Counted from the first letter of the stretch, positions 16,335-25,710 are shown. The stretch is DNA of 48,665 nt from an uncultured Dorea sp. (GCA_910578865.1 CAJTRM010000023.1:1-48665), one strand, 5' to 3'. A program made the numbers and translations. Notes: generated by a model not told the origin, from the letters alone.

Positions 16335-16411
16335 GAGAATTTGTGGTATACTGATAGAATATAAACGAACTTAGAAATCGGAAAGCAGATATGAAAACAG
16401 AGAGGTGCAGG

Positions 16412-17914
16412 ATGAAAAAATATGTGATGGCGCTGGATGCGGGGACAACCAGCAACCGATGTATCTTGTTTAATGAAAAAGGAGAGATCTTAAGTCTCGC
16501 ACAGAAGGAATTTACACAGTATTTCCCGAAGCCCGGATGGGTAGAACACGACGCAAAGGAGATTTGGTCCACGCAGCTTGGCGTAGCAGTGGAGGCCATG
16601 AGCAAAATCGGGGCAAATGCAGCGGATATTGCGGCAATCGGAATCACAAATCAGAGAGAGACGGTTGTTGTATGGGACAAGACGACCGGAGAACCGGTAT
16701 GCCCTGCGATTGTGTGGCAGTGCAGAAGGACTGCGGAATATTGTGACAGTCTGAAGGAACGTGGATTGACCGAAATGATCCGTCAGAAGACGGGACTTCT
16801 GATAGACGCTTATTTTTCCGGCACAAAGATCAAATGGATTCTGGATCACGTGGCCGGAGTCCGTGAGAAGGCGGACAGCGGACAGCTGTTATTCGGAACA
16901 GTGGAGACGTGGCTGATCTGGAAACTGACGAAGGGAAAGGTACATGTAACGGATTATTCCAATGCTTCCCGGACGATGCTCTTTAATATTAATAAGCTGG
17001 AGTGGGATGAGGAGATCCTGGAGATTCTGGGGATTCCTGCGTCTATGCTCCCGAAGGCAATGCCGTCAAGCTGTGTATACGGAAATACAGACAGTTCCTA
17101 CTTTGGCGGGGAGATACCCATTGGAGGGGCTGCGGGAGACCAGCAGTCTGCACTGTTCGGACAGACTTGCTTTTCGCCGGGAGAGGCAAAAAACACATAT
17201 GGGACAGGGTGCTTCCTGCTGATGAATACCGGGGAGAAGCCGGTGTTTTCTAAGAACGGTCTGGTCACGACGATTGCCTGGGGGCTTGACGGTAAAGTGA
17301 CCTATGCGCTGGAAGGTTCTATTTTTGTGGCAGGAGCGGCGGTCCAGTGGCTGAGAGACGAACTGGGGCTGATTCATGCGGCGTCAGATACTGAGTATAT
17401 GGCGCAAAAGGTTAATGACTGCGGCGGCTGTTATGTGGTTCCGGCATTTACAGGCCTTGGGGCGCCCCACTGGGATCAATATGCAAGAGGAACGATCGTG
17501 GGACTTACAAGAGGGGTGAATAAGTATCACATAATACGTGCTACACTGGAATCTATTGTATACCAGGTAAATGATGTGTTAAAAGCAATGGAGGCTGATT
17601 CCGGGATTGGACTGGCTGCTTTGAAAGTAGATGGGGGCGCCAGTGCGAATAATTTTCTGGTACAGGCTCAGGCAGATATTACCGGCGCCATGGTAAAGCG
17701 TCCGAAATGTATTGAGACAACGGCAATGGGTGCGGCTTATCTTGCAGGGATTGCAGTAGGCTATTGGGCAGGCAAAGAGGATGTGGTAAAGAACTGGGCC
17801 GTTGCCAGGACATTTCAGCCGGACATTACAGAAAAAGAGCGTGAAGAAAAGGTAAAGGGCTGGGAGAAAGCAGTAAGACATGCATTTGACTGGGCAAAGG
17901 ACGAGGAGGTATAG
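16412..17914 (+). CDS. glpK: Glycerol kinase
   Basis: GlpK phosphorylates glycerol with ATP to glycerol-3-phosphate. The 500-residue protein matches the family length and shows the phosphate-1 loop near the N terminus (ALDAGTTSNRCILF), the substrate region KPGWVEHDAKEIW, NQRETVVVWD, the GAAGDQQSALFGQ motif, GTGCFLLMNTG, and the FGGY signature TTAMGAAYLAGIAVG. Starting at 16412 gives the usual N terminus; an in-frame ATG at 16391 is possible. No glpF or glycerol-3-phosphate dehydrogenase is adjacent. It is followed after 4 nt by a short cysteine protein, so the two are co-transcribed. Confidence 0.95.
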   Translation: MKKYVMALDAGTTSNRCILFNEKGEILSLAQKEFTQYFPKPGWVEHDAKEIWSTQLGVAVEAMSKIGANAADIAAIGITNQRETVVVWDKTTGEPVCPAIVWQCRRTAEYCDSLKERGLTEMIRQKTGLLIDAYFSGTKIKWILDHVAGVREKADSGQLLFGTVETWLIWKLTKGKVHVTDYSNASRTMLFNINKLEWDEEILEILGIPASMLPKAMPSSCVYGNTDSSYFGGEIPIGGAAGDQQSALFGQTCFSPGEAKNTYGTGCFLLMNTGEKPVFSKNGLVTTIAWGLDGKVTYALEGSIFVAGAAVQWLRDELGLIHAASDTEYMAQKVNDCGGCYVVPAFTGLGAPHWDQYARGTIVGLTRGVNKYHIIRATLESIVYQVNDVLKAMEADSGIGLAALKVDGGASANNFLVQAQADITGAMVKRPKCIETTAMGAAYLAGIAVGYWAGKEDVVKNWAVARTFQPDITEKEREEKVKGWEKAVRHAFDWAKDEEV

Positions 17915-17918
17915 GGAC

Positions 17919-18116
17919 ATGGAAGTGGTAAAGATCCAGTGTTCTGTCTGCGAAAATCAATGTGCCATGGAGGCAGAGGTGGCAGACGATGAAGTGATGG
18001 ATGTTATGGGAAACAGATGTCTGAAAGGATTCATGTATGCACAGAGGGAAGTGCTGAACCGGCTGGAGGCGCAGAAGAAAGGCGCCGCAGAAGGTGCACA
18101 AGAAAGTTTTAAGTAG
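17919..18116 (+). CDS. Short DUF1667-like four-cysteine protein
   Basis: This 65-residue protein has C8xxC11xxxC15 followed by GNRC34LKGFMYAQREV. That is the arrangement at the start of DUF1667 proteins, which often accompany glycerol-3-phosphate dehydrogenase-like flavoproteins. DUF1667 proteins are usually roughly twice as long, and here the part after the cysteines is only a charged tail. An AGGAGG site lies upstream within the end of glpK and the gap to glpK is 4 nt. The cysteines could bind a metal or Fe-S cluster. Its usual flavoprotein partner is not in the window. Confidence 0.7.
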   Translation: MEVVKIQCSVCENQCAMEAEVADDEVMDVMGNRCLKGFMYAQREVLNRLEAQKKGAAEGAQESFK

Positions 18117-18139
18117 ACAATCCGGCGAAAATATAATAA

Positions 18140-18151
18140 AATACTAGTATT
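18140..18151. promoter_or_regulatory. Perfect 12-bp palindrome upstream of phosphofructokinase
   Basis: AATACTAGTATT (18140-18151) directly follows a TATAAT at 18132-18137, so it would lie at the transcription start of the pfk gene, a natural repressor position. Confidence 0.35.
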
Positions 18152-18205
18152 GATGTAAATTTTTAGATAATGAAGAAGCAACAGCAACGAAGAAGGGAGA
18201 AATTT

Positions 18206-19453
18206 ATGAAAGGAAATGTTATTGTAGGACAGTCTGGAGGTCCTACTGCGGCAATTAATTCAAGTCTTGCAGGAGTTTACCGTACGGCGAAAGACCGTGG
18301 GGCGAAGAAAGTATATGGAATGCTTCATGGGATCCAGGGGTTATTGGAGGAAAAATATATCGACCTGTCAGATCACATTAAGACAGAACTGGATGCAGAG
18401 CTTTTAAAGAGGACGCCGGCAGCGTTTTTGGGGTCCTGCCGTTATAAGCTCCCGGAGATCCATGAGGACAGAGATCTGTATGACCGGATATTTGAGATTT
18501 TAAATAAACTTGAGATCGAAGCGTTTATCTATATCGGCGGTAATGATTCGATGGACACGATCAAGAAGCTGTCCGATTATGCGATCATTACAGGACATCC
18601 TACAAGATTTATCGGATGTCCGAAGACCATTGACAATGATCTTGCGCTGACTGACCATACTCCTGGGTACGGAAGTGCCGCAAAATATATCGGAACGTCT
18701 ATGAAAGAGATTATCCGTGACAGTTTTTGTCTGGAATACAGCAAAGGGCTGGTTACGATCGTAGAGATTATGGGCCGAAATGCGGGATGGCTGACAGGTT
18801 CAGCGGCGCTTGCACAGGGAGAGGACTGTGAAGGCCCTGATATGATCTATTTACCGGAGCTTTCTTTTGACCTTGTGAAATTCCGCGATAAAGTGCAGGG
18901 GCTGCTTGAAAAGAAGACATCTGTCGTTGTAGCTATTTCTGAGGGAATTTGTACGGCAGACGGAAAATATGTATGTGAACTTGGAAACAGTGTTGATTTC
19001 GTAGATGCATTTGGACATAAACAGCTGTCAGGAACGGCTGCGTATCTTGCAAGCTATATTGCAGGAGAGATTGGATGTAAAACACGCGCTATTGAATTGA
19101 GCACATTACAGCGTGCGGCAGCTCATTCATCTTCCCGTGTGGACATTCTGGAAGCATATCAGGTAGGCGGTGCAGCAGTGAAGGCAGCAGATGAAGGAGA
19201 CAGCGGCAAGATGGTTGTTCTCCAGAGATTGTCCGACGATCCGTACCAGTGCGGAACAGAGGTTAAGGATGTACACAAAATCGCCAATGATGAGAAGCTT
19301 GTTCCAAGAGAGTGGGTGAATGAAGAGGGAACCTATGTGACCGGTGAGTTCATCTCATATGTAAGACCGCTGATCCAGGGGGATGTATCTCCTGTTATGG
19401 TAGACGGTATTCCGAGACATCTGTATACTCCGAAAGAGTTAAGCCAGAGATAA
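18206..19453 (+). CDS. 6-phosphofructokinase, PPi-type signature
   Basis: This 415-residue enzyme phosphorylates fructose-6-phosphate in glycolysis. The N-terminal phosphate-binding loop is GQSGGPTAAINSS. Two donor-site markers point to pyrophosphate rather than ATP: PKTIDND at 139-145 (ATP enzymes have PGTIDND) and a non-glycine after GGN in GGNDS at 111-115 (ATP enzymes have GGDGS). The third residue, Asn, is itself unusual, since PPi enzymes normally read GGDDS. AAGGGAG lies 6 nt before the ATG at 18206. The monocistronic gene ends in a clear terminator. Donor specificity is inferred from motifs. Confidence 0.9.
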   Translation: MKGNVIVGQSGGPTAAINSSLAGVYRTAKDRGAKKVYGMLHGIQGLLEEKYIDLSDHIKTELDAELLKRTPAAFLGSCRYKLPEIHEDRDLYDRIFEILNKLEIEAFIYIGGNDSMDTIKKLSDYAIITGHPTRFIGCPKTIDNDLALTDHTPGYGSAAKYIGTSMKEIIRDSFCLEYSKGLVTIVEIMGRNAGWLTGSAALAQGEDCEGPDMIYLPELSFDLVKFRDKVQGLLEKKTSVVVAISEGICTADGKYVCELGNSVDFVDAFGHKQLSGTAAYLASYIAGEIGCKTRAIELSTLQRAAAHSSSRVDILEAYQVGGAAVKAADEGDSGKMVVLQRLSDDPYQCGTEVKDVHKIANDEKLVPREWVNEEGTYVTGEFISYVRPLIQGDVSPVMVDGIPRHLYTPKELSQR

Positions 19454-19474
19454 TCTGATATATCTATGATAATT

Positions 19475-19506
19475 AAGAGCGTCCGTTTTGGGCGCTCTTG
19501 CTTTTG
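19475..19506 (+). terminator. Terminator of phosphofructokinase
   Basis: A 10-bp stem (19475-19484 with 19490-19499) with a GTTTT loop is followed by GCTTTT. The remaining spacer up to 19735 is AT-rich with no gene seen. Confidence 0.75.
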
Positions 19507-19735
19507 GCGGCGGAGTTTTTGAGGAAGAAGTTTTTAAGAAAAACCTCTTGCATTTTCATCAGCAATCTTGTAATATAAATATCACTCTACTATTCTTAAG
19601 AGTCTATTATTCTGCTATTCATGGAATTCACTTTGTTTCCTGTAAAAATCATTATACTTTAGCCGTGCAGATATGAAGAGCAGTCTGCTCATATCCGCAG
19701 GGTCGAACAGAAAATTATAAGAGGTGATGTATTTG

Positions 19736-21190
19736 ATGTCCAGAGAAGGATATGATGTATTGCGTTTGATTGAGCATAATAAAGTTTGTTATGTCAGTTC
19801 TGAGTATGTGAAGGGGAGCCCGCTTTTAAGGTGGCTGAAATATCATCCGCAGATAGCAAAGGAGACCTTATTTGTGTGGATGCATAACATGGTCAGACTG
19901 CTTGAGCAGTTTCACAAATGCCGGGGGCATCCCTGCTATCAGTATGTGAACCCTTACAGTATTATTGTGACAGAGGAGGGGACTTTGTATTTTCTTGATC
20001 TAGGGGCCGCTTCCAACGAGGAGGAATTAAAGCGGATGCAGAGGAGGACTGTAAGGGAATATTTTCTTCCTGCCAGTGAAGCCTATTACCAGAAGGCAAG
20101 CATAGCACTGGATATTTACGGTCTCGGAAGGACATTTCAATATCTTTTGTCAGAGTCGGAGCCGGAGCCGCAGCTTAACAGCAGAGAGATTATCAAACTT
20201 CAGAAAATCATTTCAAAATGTCTGAACGAACATTCCGGAAAATCATTTCAGAAAGTTTCAGAAATTCATAAATTTATCCCACAGTATAAACCTATAAAAG
20301 AAAAGAAGTCAGGAATGAGGAAACTCTTTATTCCCGTAATAGCGGCGGCCGTTATTTTCGCCGGTATTTCCGGGCGGCCTGAAGTGACAGGAAACGAGAA
20401 AAAAACAATCGGCCAAAAGTCTTTAGAATCCAATGTGAATCACAAGGGTCTTAGCGATGAGGATCAATATAAGCTGGAACTGGGTGTACTGTATTTTTTG
20501 GAGGTAAAGGACTATGAAAAAAGCAGACAGTGTTTTCAGAGTGTGGATCATTATAAATTTGCGGATGATATGGCGGTAGTCTCGGAATATCTGTCAGGCG
20601 GACACATATCGGAGGAAAAGCTGCGGGATGCCCTGGAGGATGCCAGGAAGCAGTTAACAGGTGAAGAGGAAGGAGCTTATTACCGGTGTCTCATCAGAGG
20701 ATATGCATGCCTGGAATCGGAGGAGGATATGCGGGCGTTGTCAGAGCTGGGAGAAAAATATCTGAAACTTGGGATACCGGATGAGCTGCCGGAGATTGCC
20801 GGGTGTATGGCCATGGCCTACGAAAAAAACGGAGAGACGAAGTCTGCGATTGAAATGTATGAACTCCAGCTTCAGGAAGAGGAGACTGAAGCAGCCAGGA
20901 TAGAGATTTACAAAAAGCTACCGGCATTGCTTTGCGGAGAACACAGATCAGAACAGGCGCAGGAGATTCTTCGCAGAGGGATTGAAGAATTTCCGGTGTC
21001 TGCAGAACTCCGGATTTTGCTTATAAAGGTACAATGCCAGGATGCCAATGTAGACAGGGGTGTTTGTATGAAGACGATAGAAGAATCCGTGAGAGCTGTC
21101 CCGGAGCTTGCGGAGAAAGAGGAGTTTCAGAAATTAATGAAGGAATGTGGTTTTGAAACGGAAGGAGAAAATGTATGGATAAAACAGTAA
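19736..21190 (+). CDS. Membrane-anchored pseudokinase with TPR-like C-terminal region
   Basis: This 484-residue protein begins with what looks like the C-lobe of a Ser/Thr kinase. A hinge-like VSSEYVKGSPLLRWL leads in, VNPYSIIVTEEG (71-82) takes the place of the catalytic loop, FLDLGAAS (86-93) takes the place of DFG, and ALDIYGLGRTFQYLL (124-138) matches the helix-F region. The nucleotide-binding N-lobe with its Lys, and the HRD aspartate, are absent, so it cannot be a normal kinase. One membrane helix is at about 197-212, and residues 240-480 form helical repeats of TPR style (YEKSRQCF, YEKNGETKSAIEMYE). The topology resembles the pseudokinase EssB of type VII secretion, but no other such genes are present. 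GAGGTGAT precedes the ATG at 19736. It overlaps the next gene by 16 bp. Confidence 0.7.
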   Translation: MSREGYDVLRLIEHNKVCYVSSEYVKGSPLLRWLKYHPQIAKETLFVWMHNMVRLLEQFHKCRGHPCYQYVNPYSIIVTEEGTLYFLDLGAASNEEELKRMQRRTVREYFLPASEAYYQKASIALDIYGLGRTFQYLLSESEPEPQLNSREIIKLQKIISKCLNEHSGKSFQKVSEIHKFIPQYKPIKEKKSGMRKLFIPVIAAAVIFAGISGRPEVTGNEKKTIGQKSLESNVNHKGLSDEDQYKLELGVLYFLEVKDYEKSRQCFQSVDHYKFADDMAVVSEYLSGGHISEEKLRDALEDARKQLTGEEEGAYYRCLIRGYACLESEEDMRALSELGEKYLKLGIPDELPEIAGCMAMAYEKNGETKSAIEMYELQLQEEETEAARIEIYKKLPALLCGEHRSEQAQEILRRGIEEFPVSAELRILLIKVQCQDANVDRGVCMKTIEESVRAVPELAEKEEFQKLMKECGFETEGENVWIKQ

Positions 21191-22971
21191 AAAGAATTAT
21201 GCTTTTATTTTTGGTGCTGGTGCTGATCTACATACAGCAGTCAACTGTGATATATGCGCGAAATGCCGGAGAGAACGGGAGCATTGAAGCCGGGGAGGAG
21301 GATACGGAAAAATCTGACGGAAAGGAGGGATCCGCAGGGGAAGAAGGAGACGGAGGCAGTGAACCCGAAGAACCTGAGAAGCCAAAGCCAGAAATAAAGT
21401 CATTTGTGACAGAAATTTCTAAAGCGGATGGAAAAGAAGGAATATATGTGACGAAACCAGGCATTCAGATCCGGCATGTAAGTGAACGCGGAATTACAAA
21501 ATACCAATTAGTTAAGGGAGAGAAGATTCTTGCAAAGGGGATTTTGGAGCAGGAAGGACAGGAGGTGTTTATTGCAGGAGAAGCCTTTGAGGAAGGGACA
21601 CATCAGCTGAAAGTGTGGATGGAGGATGAGGAGGGGCAGGCGGTAAAAGAGTTTGTGCTTCAGGAGACCTTTTTGGTGGATACACAGACTCCGGAAATCC
21701 GGATAGAGGTACCGGGAGGTTCTGATGCATGGCATAAAGAATCGGTCACATTAAATGTATCTGCGATTGATGAAGTAAGCGGGGTTCAGAGACTGACATG
21801 CTACGTTAACGGACAATATGCAGGTGAAGTAAAGGGGGATAAGGGGAAATTTGCAGTGAAAGAAGCGTCACATGGAGGCAGGGGGGTGGAGGTTAAGGTC
21901 ACAGCCGAAGACCGGGCAGGGAATCAGGGCAGTTATGTGAAATCTGTGTATATTGACAACAAGGCGCCCAGGACGGAGATTAAGGGGGTTGAAGATTGTA
22001 TGATTACCAGTGAGCCCGTTTTTGCCCTCTATGAAGTGCATGAGGAAAATACGCTGAGTGAATGCACTGCATTTGCTGAGTGGCAGAATGTGAAGGGGGA
22101 ACAATCAGTACTGCCGGTCCCGGAATGGGAGAACGCAGAAGGCGGAAAAAGGACGGTTCAGCGGCTTTCAGAGGACGGTATTTACCGGTTGAAGGTCAGT
22201 GCCGTGGATAAAGCCGGATATAAGGCCGATAAAAATATGCAGGTAATTATAGATAAAGAGAATCCAGTCATTTGCTATGTGGACCGGCTTGAGGGGAAAT
22301 ACATGAAAAGTTTTTGCTGGGATTATCCGGAAAGGGAGTGTGTCTCGGATTTTACTACAGTTGCAAGTGAAGTAAGGCTTGACGGAATGCTGTACCCTTT
22401 GGGGAAGAATGTGCGGGAGGAGGGCACTCATGTCCTGGAGATTCGGGCAAAAGATGCAGCCGGGAATGAGGCAGCGGCAAGAGCAGAATTTATGATTGAT
22501 CATACTCCTCCGGAGATTATATTTAAACATATAGAGGAAGGAAAAGAATATGAAGAAAAACAGACGTTTAAAGTGGAACTTGGAGATCCGAAGGACACAA
22601 TCGATGGAATACAGATTAACGGAGAGAAACAGAAGATTCATGCCGGAAGCAAAGCCTTTCAAAGTACGGTGCAGGAATATCAGGATTATGAGGTGAAAGT
22701 AACTGCGGTAGATAAGGCGGGAAATAGATCCGAGAAAAGTTTGATGTTTTCAGTAGTACCTAAAAAAACAATCTTACAGAAAATTGCGGATCCGGTTGTA
22801 AGAACTTTATCAAAGAGCGTCAATGTGAAAAAGCATAAAAGTGCAGATATGAATGAAAAAGAGGAGAAACTTCCCAGGGATATGAGGGTTGTAACACTGG
22901 CGACAGCTTCTGCGGCGTTGGCAGCAGGGGCTGGATATTATAGAATTAAAAGGAAAAAGCGAGTCAGTTAG
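21175..22971 (+). CDS. Ig-like repeat surface protein with C-terminal membrane anchor
   Basis: This 598-residue protein has a signal peptide (basic start MDKTVKR, hydrophobic 9-20), an acidic Gly/Glu/Pro-rich linker (about 30-75), then about five beta-rich domains. Later domains are introduced by the recurring phrases DTQTPEIRI, DNKAPRTEI, DKENPVICY and DHTPPEIIF, a pattern seen in bacterial Ig-like or cadherin-like repeats. Near the C terminus is a hydrophobic segment (about 571-587) and a basic tail (RIKRKKRVS). No LPxTG sorting motif is present, so it is held by the membrane helix, facing outward. It overlaps the pseudokinase gene, which implies that the two proteins work together. The function is unknown. 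Confidence 0.75.
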   Translation: MDKTVKRIMLLFLVLVLIYIQQSTVIYARNAGENGSIEAGEEDTEKSDGKEGSAGEEGDGGSEPEEPEKPKPEIKSFVTEISKADGKEGIYVTKPGIQIRHVSERGITKYQLVKGEKILAKGILEQEGQEVFIAGEAFEEGTHQLKVWMEDEEGQAVKEFVLQETFLVDTQTPEIRIEVPGGSDAWHKESVTLNVSAIDEVSGVQRLTCYVNGQYAGEVKGDKGKFAVKEASHGGRGVEVKVTAEDRAGNQGSYVKSVYIDNKAPRTEIKGVEDCMITSEPVFALYEVHEENTLSECTAFAEWQNVKGEQSVLPVPEWENAEGGKRTVQRLSEDGIYRLKVSAVDKAGYKADKNMQVIIDKENPVICYVDRLEGKYMKSFCWDYPERECVSDFTTVASEVRLDGMLYPLGKNVREEGTHVLEIRAKDAAGNEAAARAEFMIDHTPPEIIFKHIEEGKEYEEKQTFKVELGDPKDTIDGIQINGEKQKIHAGSKAFQSTVQEYQDYEVKVTAVDKAGNRSEKSLMFSVVPKKTILQKIADPVVRTLSKSVNVKKHKSADMNEKEEKLPRDMRVVTLATASAALAAGAGYYRIKRKKRVS

Positions 22972-22999
22972 CCGCCTGAAAAGATGTAGAAAGTAAAAC

Positions 23000-23055
23000 A
23001 ACCGCTCAGAAGGCACCATATAGATTAACGCATCTCCTGAGCGGTTAGAGTTTTA
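23000..23055. terminator. Bidirectional hairpin between the Ig-like protein and aldehyde dehydrogenase genes
   Basis: A 10-bp perfect stem (23000-23009 with 23037-23046) with a long loop sits between convergent genes and is followed by TTTTATTT on the plus strand. Confidence 0.6.
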
Positions 23056-24432
23056 TTTCAGAAACATATGAATCAATTTATCATTTATCTTTTTGTAAGG
23101 TTGGTAGCGCATTGGAAGATCCAGCCAGGTTTTCTTATCTACAATACTTTTATAATGTGAAAATGTCCGGAAGCCTTCTTTTCCGTGGTAAGCGCCCATT
23201 CCACTTTCACCGAATCCGCCGAATCCCATTGCGCTGGTGGCAAGATGAATAATTGTATCATTGATACATCCGCCGCCAAATCCGCAGCCTGCAATTACTT
23301 TTTTGGAGGCGGATTTATCGGAGGTGAAAATATACAATGCCAGTGGGTGGGGCATGGTATTTATCTTGCAGACAGCCTGGTCTAAGGAATCATATGTCAG
23401 AACAGGAAGTACAGGGCCGAAGATTTCCTCCTGCATCACGGCATCGTCAAAGGAAATCTGATCCATTACGGTAGGTTCAATTTTTAAGGTGTTTCTGTCT
23501 GTTTTTCCGCCATACACAACCTTTGAATCATCAATAAGTCCGGATATCCGGTCAAAATGTTTTTCATTAATGATCTTGCCGTATTTTTTGTTTGTAAGTG
23601 GAGCAGATTTAAACTGTTTCTTGATCTGCCGTTTGATTTCGTGAATTAATTTTTCTCTGATCACTGCATCGCAGTAAATGTAGTCGGGCGCCACACAGGT
23701 TTGCCCACAGTTAAGAAACTTTCCGAATACAATTCGTTTTGCCGCAAGCTTCAGGTCAGCGCTTTTTTCTACAATGCACGGACTTTTTCCTCCCAGCTCC
23801 AGAGTGACGGGAGTTAAATGTTCGGAAGCATGTTTCATAACTTCCTTTCCCACAGATTGGCTCCCCGTAAAAAAGATATAATCAAAGTGTTCCTTTAGCA
23901 GGCAGGTATTTTCTGCTCTTCCGCCGGTAATCACAGATACATAGTCTGCATCAAAGCATTCTCCTATGATTGTTTTTATGATCTGGCTGGTATAGGGGGA
24001 GTATGCACTTGGCTTTACAACAGCCGTGTTCCCGGCAGCAATAGCATCTACCAGCGGGTCGATTGTCAGAAGGAACGGATAGTTCCACGGGCTCATGATC
24101 AGCGTGACACCGTATGGAGAGGGCTTTTTAAAGCTTCTCGAACAGAATTGTGCCGGAGGGGTGCGGACGGTTTTTTCCTTTGCGAGAGAGCGGATATGCT
24201 TTAACATGTAACTGATCTCGCTGAGAACCAGTCCGGTCTCGCACATATAGCTTTCAAAAGCGCTTTTTCCCAGATCTTTGCCGATCGCATCATTGATTTC
24301 TGTCTCGTGGGCGGTAATATAAGCCTTTAATTTTTTTAAAGCGTTTATTCTCCCCTCAATCGGGAGAGTGGCGCCTGTAAAAAAGTATTTCCGTTGTGTT
24401 TCCACGATTTGTTTGATTTCTGTTTCATTCAT
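23053..24432 (-). CDS. NAD(P)-dependent aldehyde dehydrogenase (class 3-like)
   Basis: This 459-residue enzyme oxidises aldehydes to acids with NAD(P). It has the motif SPWNYPF near residue 115, the catalytic-glutamate motif LELGGKSPCIV, and the nucleophile motif NCGQTCVAPDY. Its shorter length and C-terminal end resemble class 3 fatty-aldehyde or YwdH-type enzymes rather than CoA-acylating ones. It lies 51 nt downstream of an iron-type alcohol dehydrogenase on the same strand. The pair could interconvert an alcohol, its aldehyde and the acid. The natural substrate is unknown. Confidence 0.92.
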   Translation of the reverse strand: MNETEIKQIVETQRKYFFTGATLPIEGRINALKKLKAYITAHETEINDAIGKDLGKSAFESYMCETGLVLSEISYMLKHIRSLAKEKTVRTPPAQFCSRSFKKPSPYGVTLIMSPWNYPFLLTIDPLVDAIAAGNTAVVKPSAYSPYTSQIIKTIIGECFDADYVSVITGGRAENTCLLKEHFDYIFFTGSQSVGKEVMKHASEHLTPVTLELGGKSPCIVEKSADLKLAAKRIVFGKFLNCGQTCVAPDYIYCDAVIREKLIHEIKRQIKKQFKSAPLTNKKYGKIINEKHFDRISGLIDDSKVVYGGKTDRNTLKIEPTVMDQISFDDAVMQEEIFGPVLPVLTYDSLDQAVCKINTMPHPLALYIFTSDKSASKKVIAGCGFGGGCINDTIIHLATSAMGFGGFGESGMGAYHGKEGFRTFSHYKSIVDKKTWLDLPMRYQPYKKINDKLIHMFLK

Positions 24433-24483
24433 GACGTTACCTTTACCTTTACTGCTTATTTTATGGTGAAATTATCAATTGTG

Positions 24484-25710
24484 CTATTTAGAATCGTTAT
24501 CCACAGCATCTTCATCCATCAGCATGTAATAGAATTTTTCCAGTTGTTTTGCGTCCATGAGGACCGGTACAGGATAAAGAGGATTTGCCTCTTTGTCCGC
24601 ATAATGAGAAAGCTTTGGTATGTCTTCCTCTTTAATTTCTTTTACCGTATTGCCGATTCCAAAACGTCTCTTCATCGCTTTGATTTCGTCGATAAATGCC
24701 TTTGCAGCCTGTTCGCAGGGAGTATCCTTATCTGCGATGCCTGCCGCTACTGACAGTTTGTGGAGCTTGCGGTGGATTGTCTCGCCATATTCTTCCAGAA
24801 CGTGCGGAAGAAGGATGGCGTTGGCAAGCCCGTGGGGAACGTTATATTCTCCTCCCAGAGAATGAGCGACTGCATGTACGTATCCGACATAGGATTTGGT
24901 AAATGCACATCCGGCGTAATAGGAGGCGTGGAGCATGTTTCTTCTTGCGTCCACATTGGAGCCGTCTCTGTAGACGGTATCGATGTTTTCAAAAATCAGT
25001 TTTACTGCCATCAGGGCATTCTTTCTCGTTCCGTATGTGGTAGAGTTTCCGATAAATGCTTCTACTGCATGAGTCAGCGCGTCCATACCGGTAGCTGCGG
25101 TAATGAACGGAGGAAGGCTCAGTGTGATTTTGGGGTCAAGTACTGCGTACCGGGGAATGAGCGGAAAGTCATTAATTGCGTATTTGTGCCGCGTCTCGGC
25201 ATCTGTTATGACTGCGGCAAGTGTGGTCTCGCTTCCCGTTCCGGCGGTGGTCGGAATAGCTATAAGAAGCGGAAGCTTTTTATGTACTTTTAAGATTCCC
25301 TTCATCTTTGCGAGAGACTGGACCGGCTTTGCAGCACGCGCCCCGGCTGCCTTAGCACAATCCATGCTGGAACCGCCGCCAAACCCGATTATGGAGTCGC
25401 AGTCATGTTCGTAATAAAGCTCCAAAGCCTCGGCAACATTTGCTGTTGTAGGATTGGCAACGGTTTTATCATAAATTGTATAAGAAAGATCATTGTCTGA
25501 AAGCGCCTTTTCAAGACGATTGGTGAGGCCTAATTTTGTGATGCCGGCATCGGTAATGATCAGCACGTTTCTGCAGTTTTGAGCTTTAATAATAGCAGGA
25601 AGCTTGCTGACACTGCCGACTACTTCCGGCGTACGGTAGGGAAGAAACGGGAGTGCTGTTTTGAATACGGTCTGAAATGTTCTGCAATAAGCTTTTTTAA
25701 ATAGGTTCAT
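24484..25710 (-). CDS. Iron-containing alcohol dehydrogenase
   Basis: This 408-residue group III alcohol dehydrogenase has the NAD-binding GFGGGSSMDCAKA motif (about residues 95-107), the GTGSETT motif, and the family signature with metal-binding histidines HAVAHSLGGEYNVPHGLANA. Such enzymes reduce aldehydes to alcohols or the reverse with an Fe or Zn ion. It is the first gene of a two-gene unit with the aldehyde dehydrogenase. A perfect 8-bp palindrome (25831-25848) about 120 nt upstream could be its operator. Substrate class (short-chain alcohol, diol or lactaldehyde) is not determined by sequence alone. Confidence 0.93.
   Translation of the reverse strand: MNLFKKAYCRTFQTVFKTALPFLPYRTPEVVGSVSKLPAIIKAQNCRNVLIITDAGITKLGLTNRLEKALSDNDLSYTIYDKTVANPTTANVAEALELYYEHDCDSIIGFGGGSSMDCAKAAGARAAKPVQSLAKMKGILKVHKKLPLLIAIPTTAGTGSETTLAAVITDAETRHKYAINDFPLIPRYAVLDPKITLSLPPFITAATGMDALTHAVEAFIGNSTTYGTRKNALMAVKLIFENIDTVYRDGSNVDARRNMLHASYYAGCAFTKSYVGYVHAVAHSLGGEYNVPHGLANAILLPHVLEEYGETIHRKLHKLSVAAGIADKDTPCEQAAKAFIDEIKAMKRRFGIGNTVKEIKEEDIPKLSHYADKEANPLYPVPVLMDAKQLEKFYYMLMDEDAVDNDSK

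Noticed and set aside
21175..22971. Sortase-anchored adhesin interpretation for the Ig-like protein.
   Set aside because: The C terminus has a membrane helix and basic tail but no LPxTG-like motif before it.
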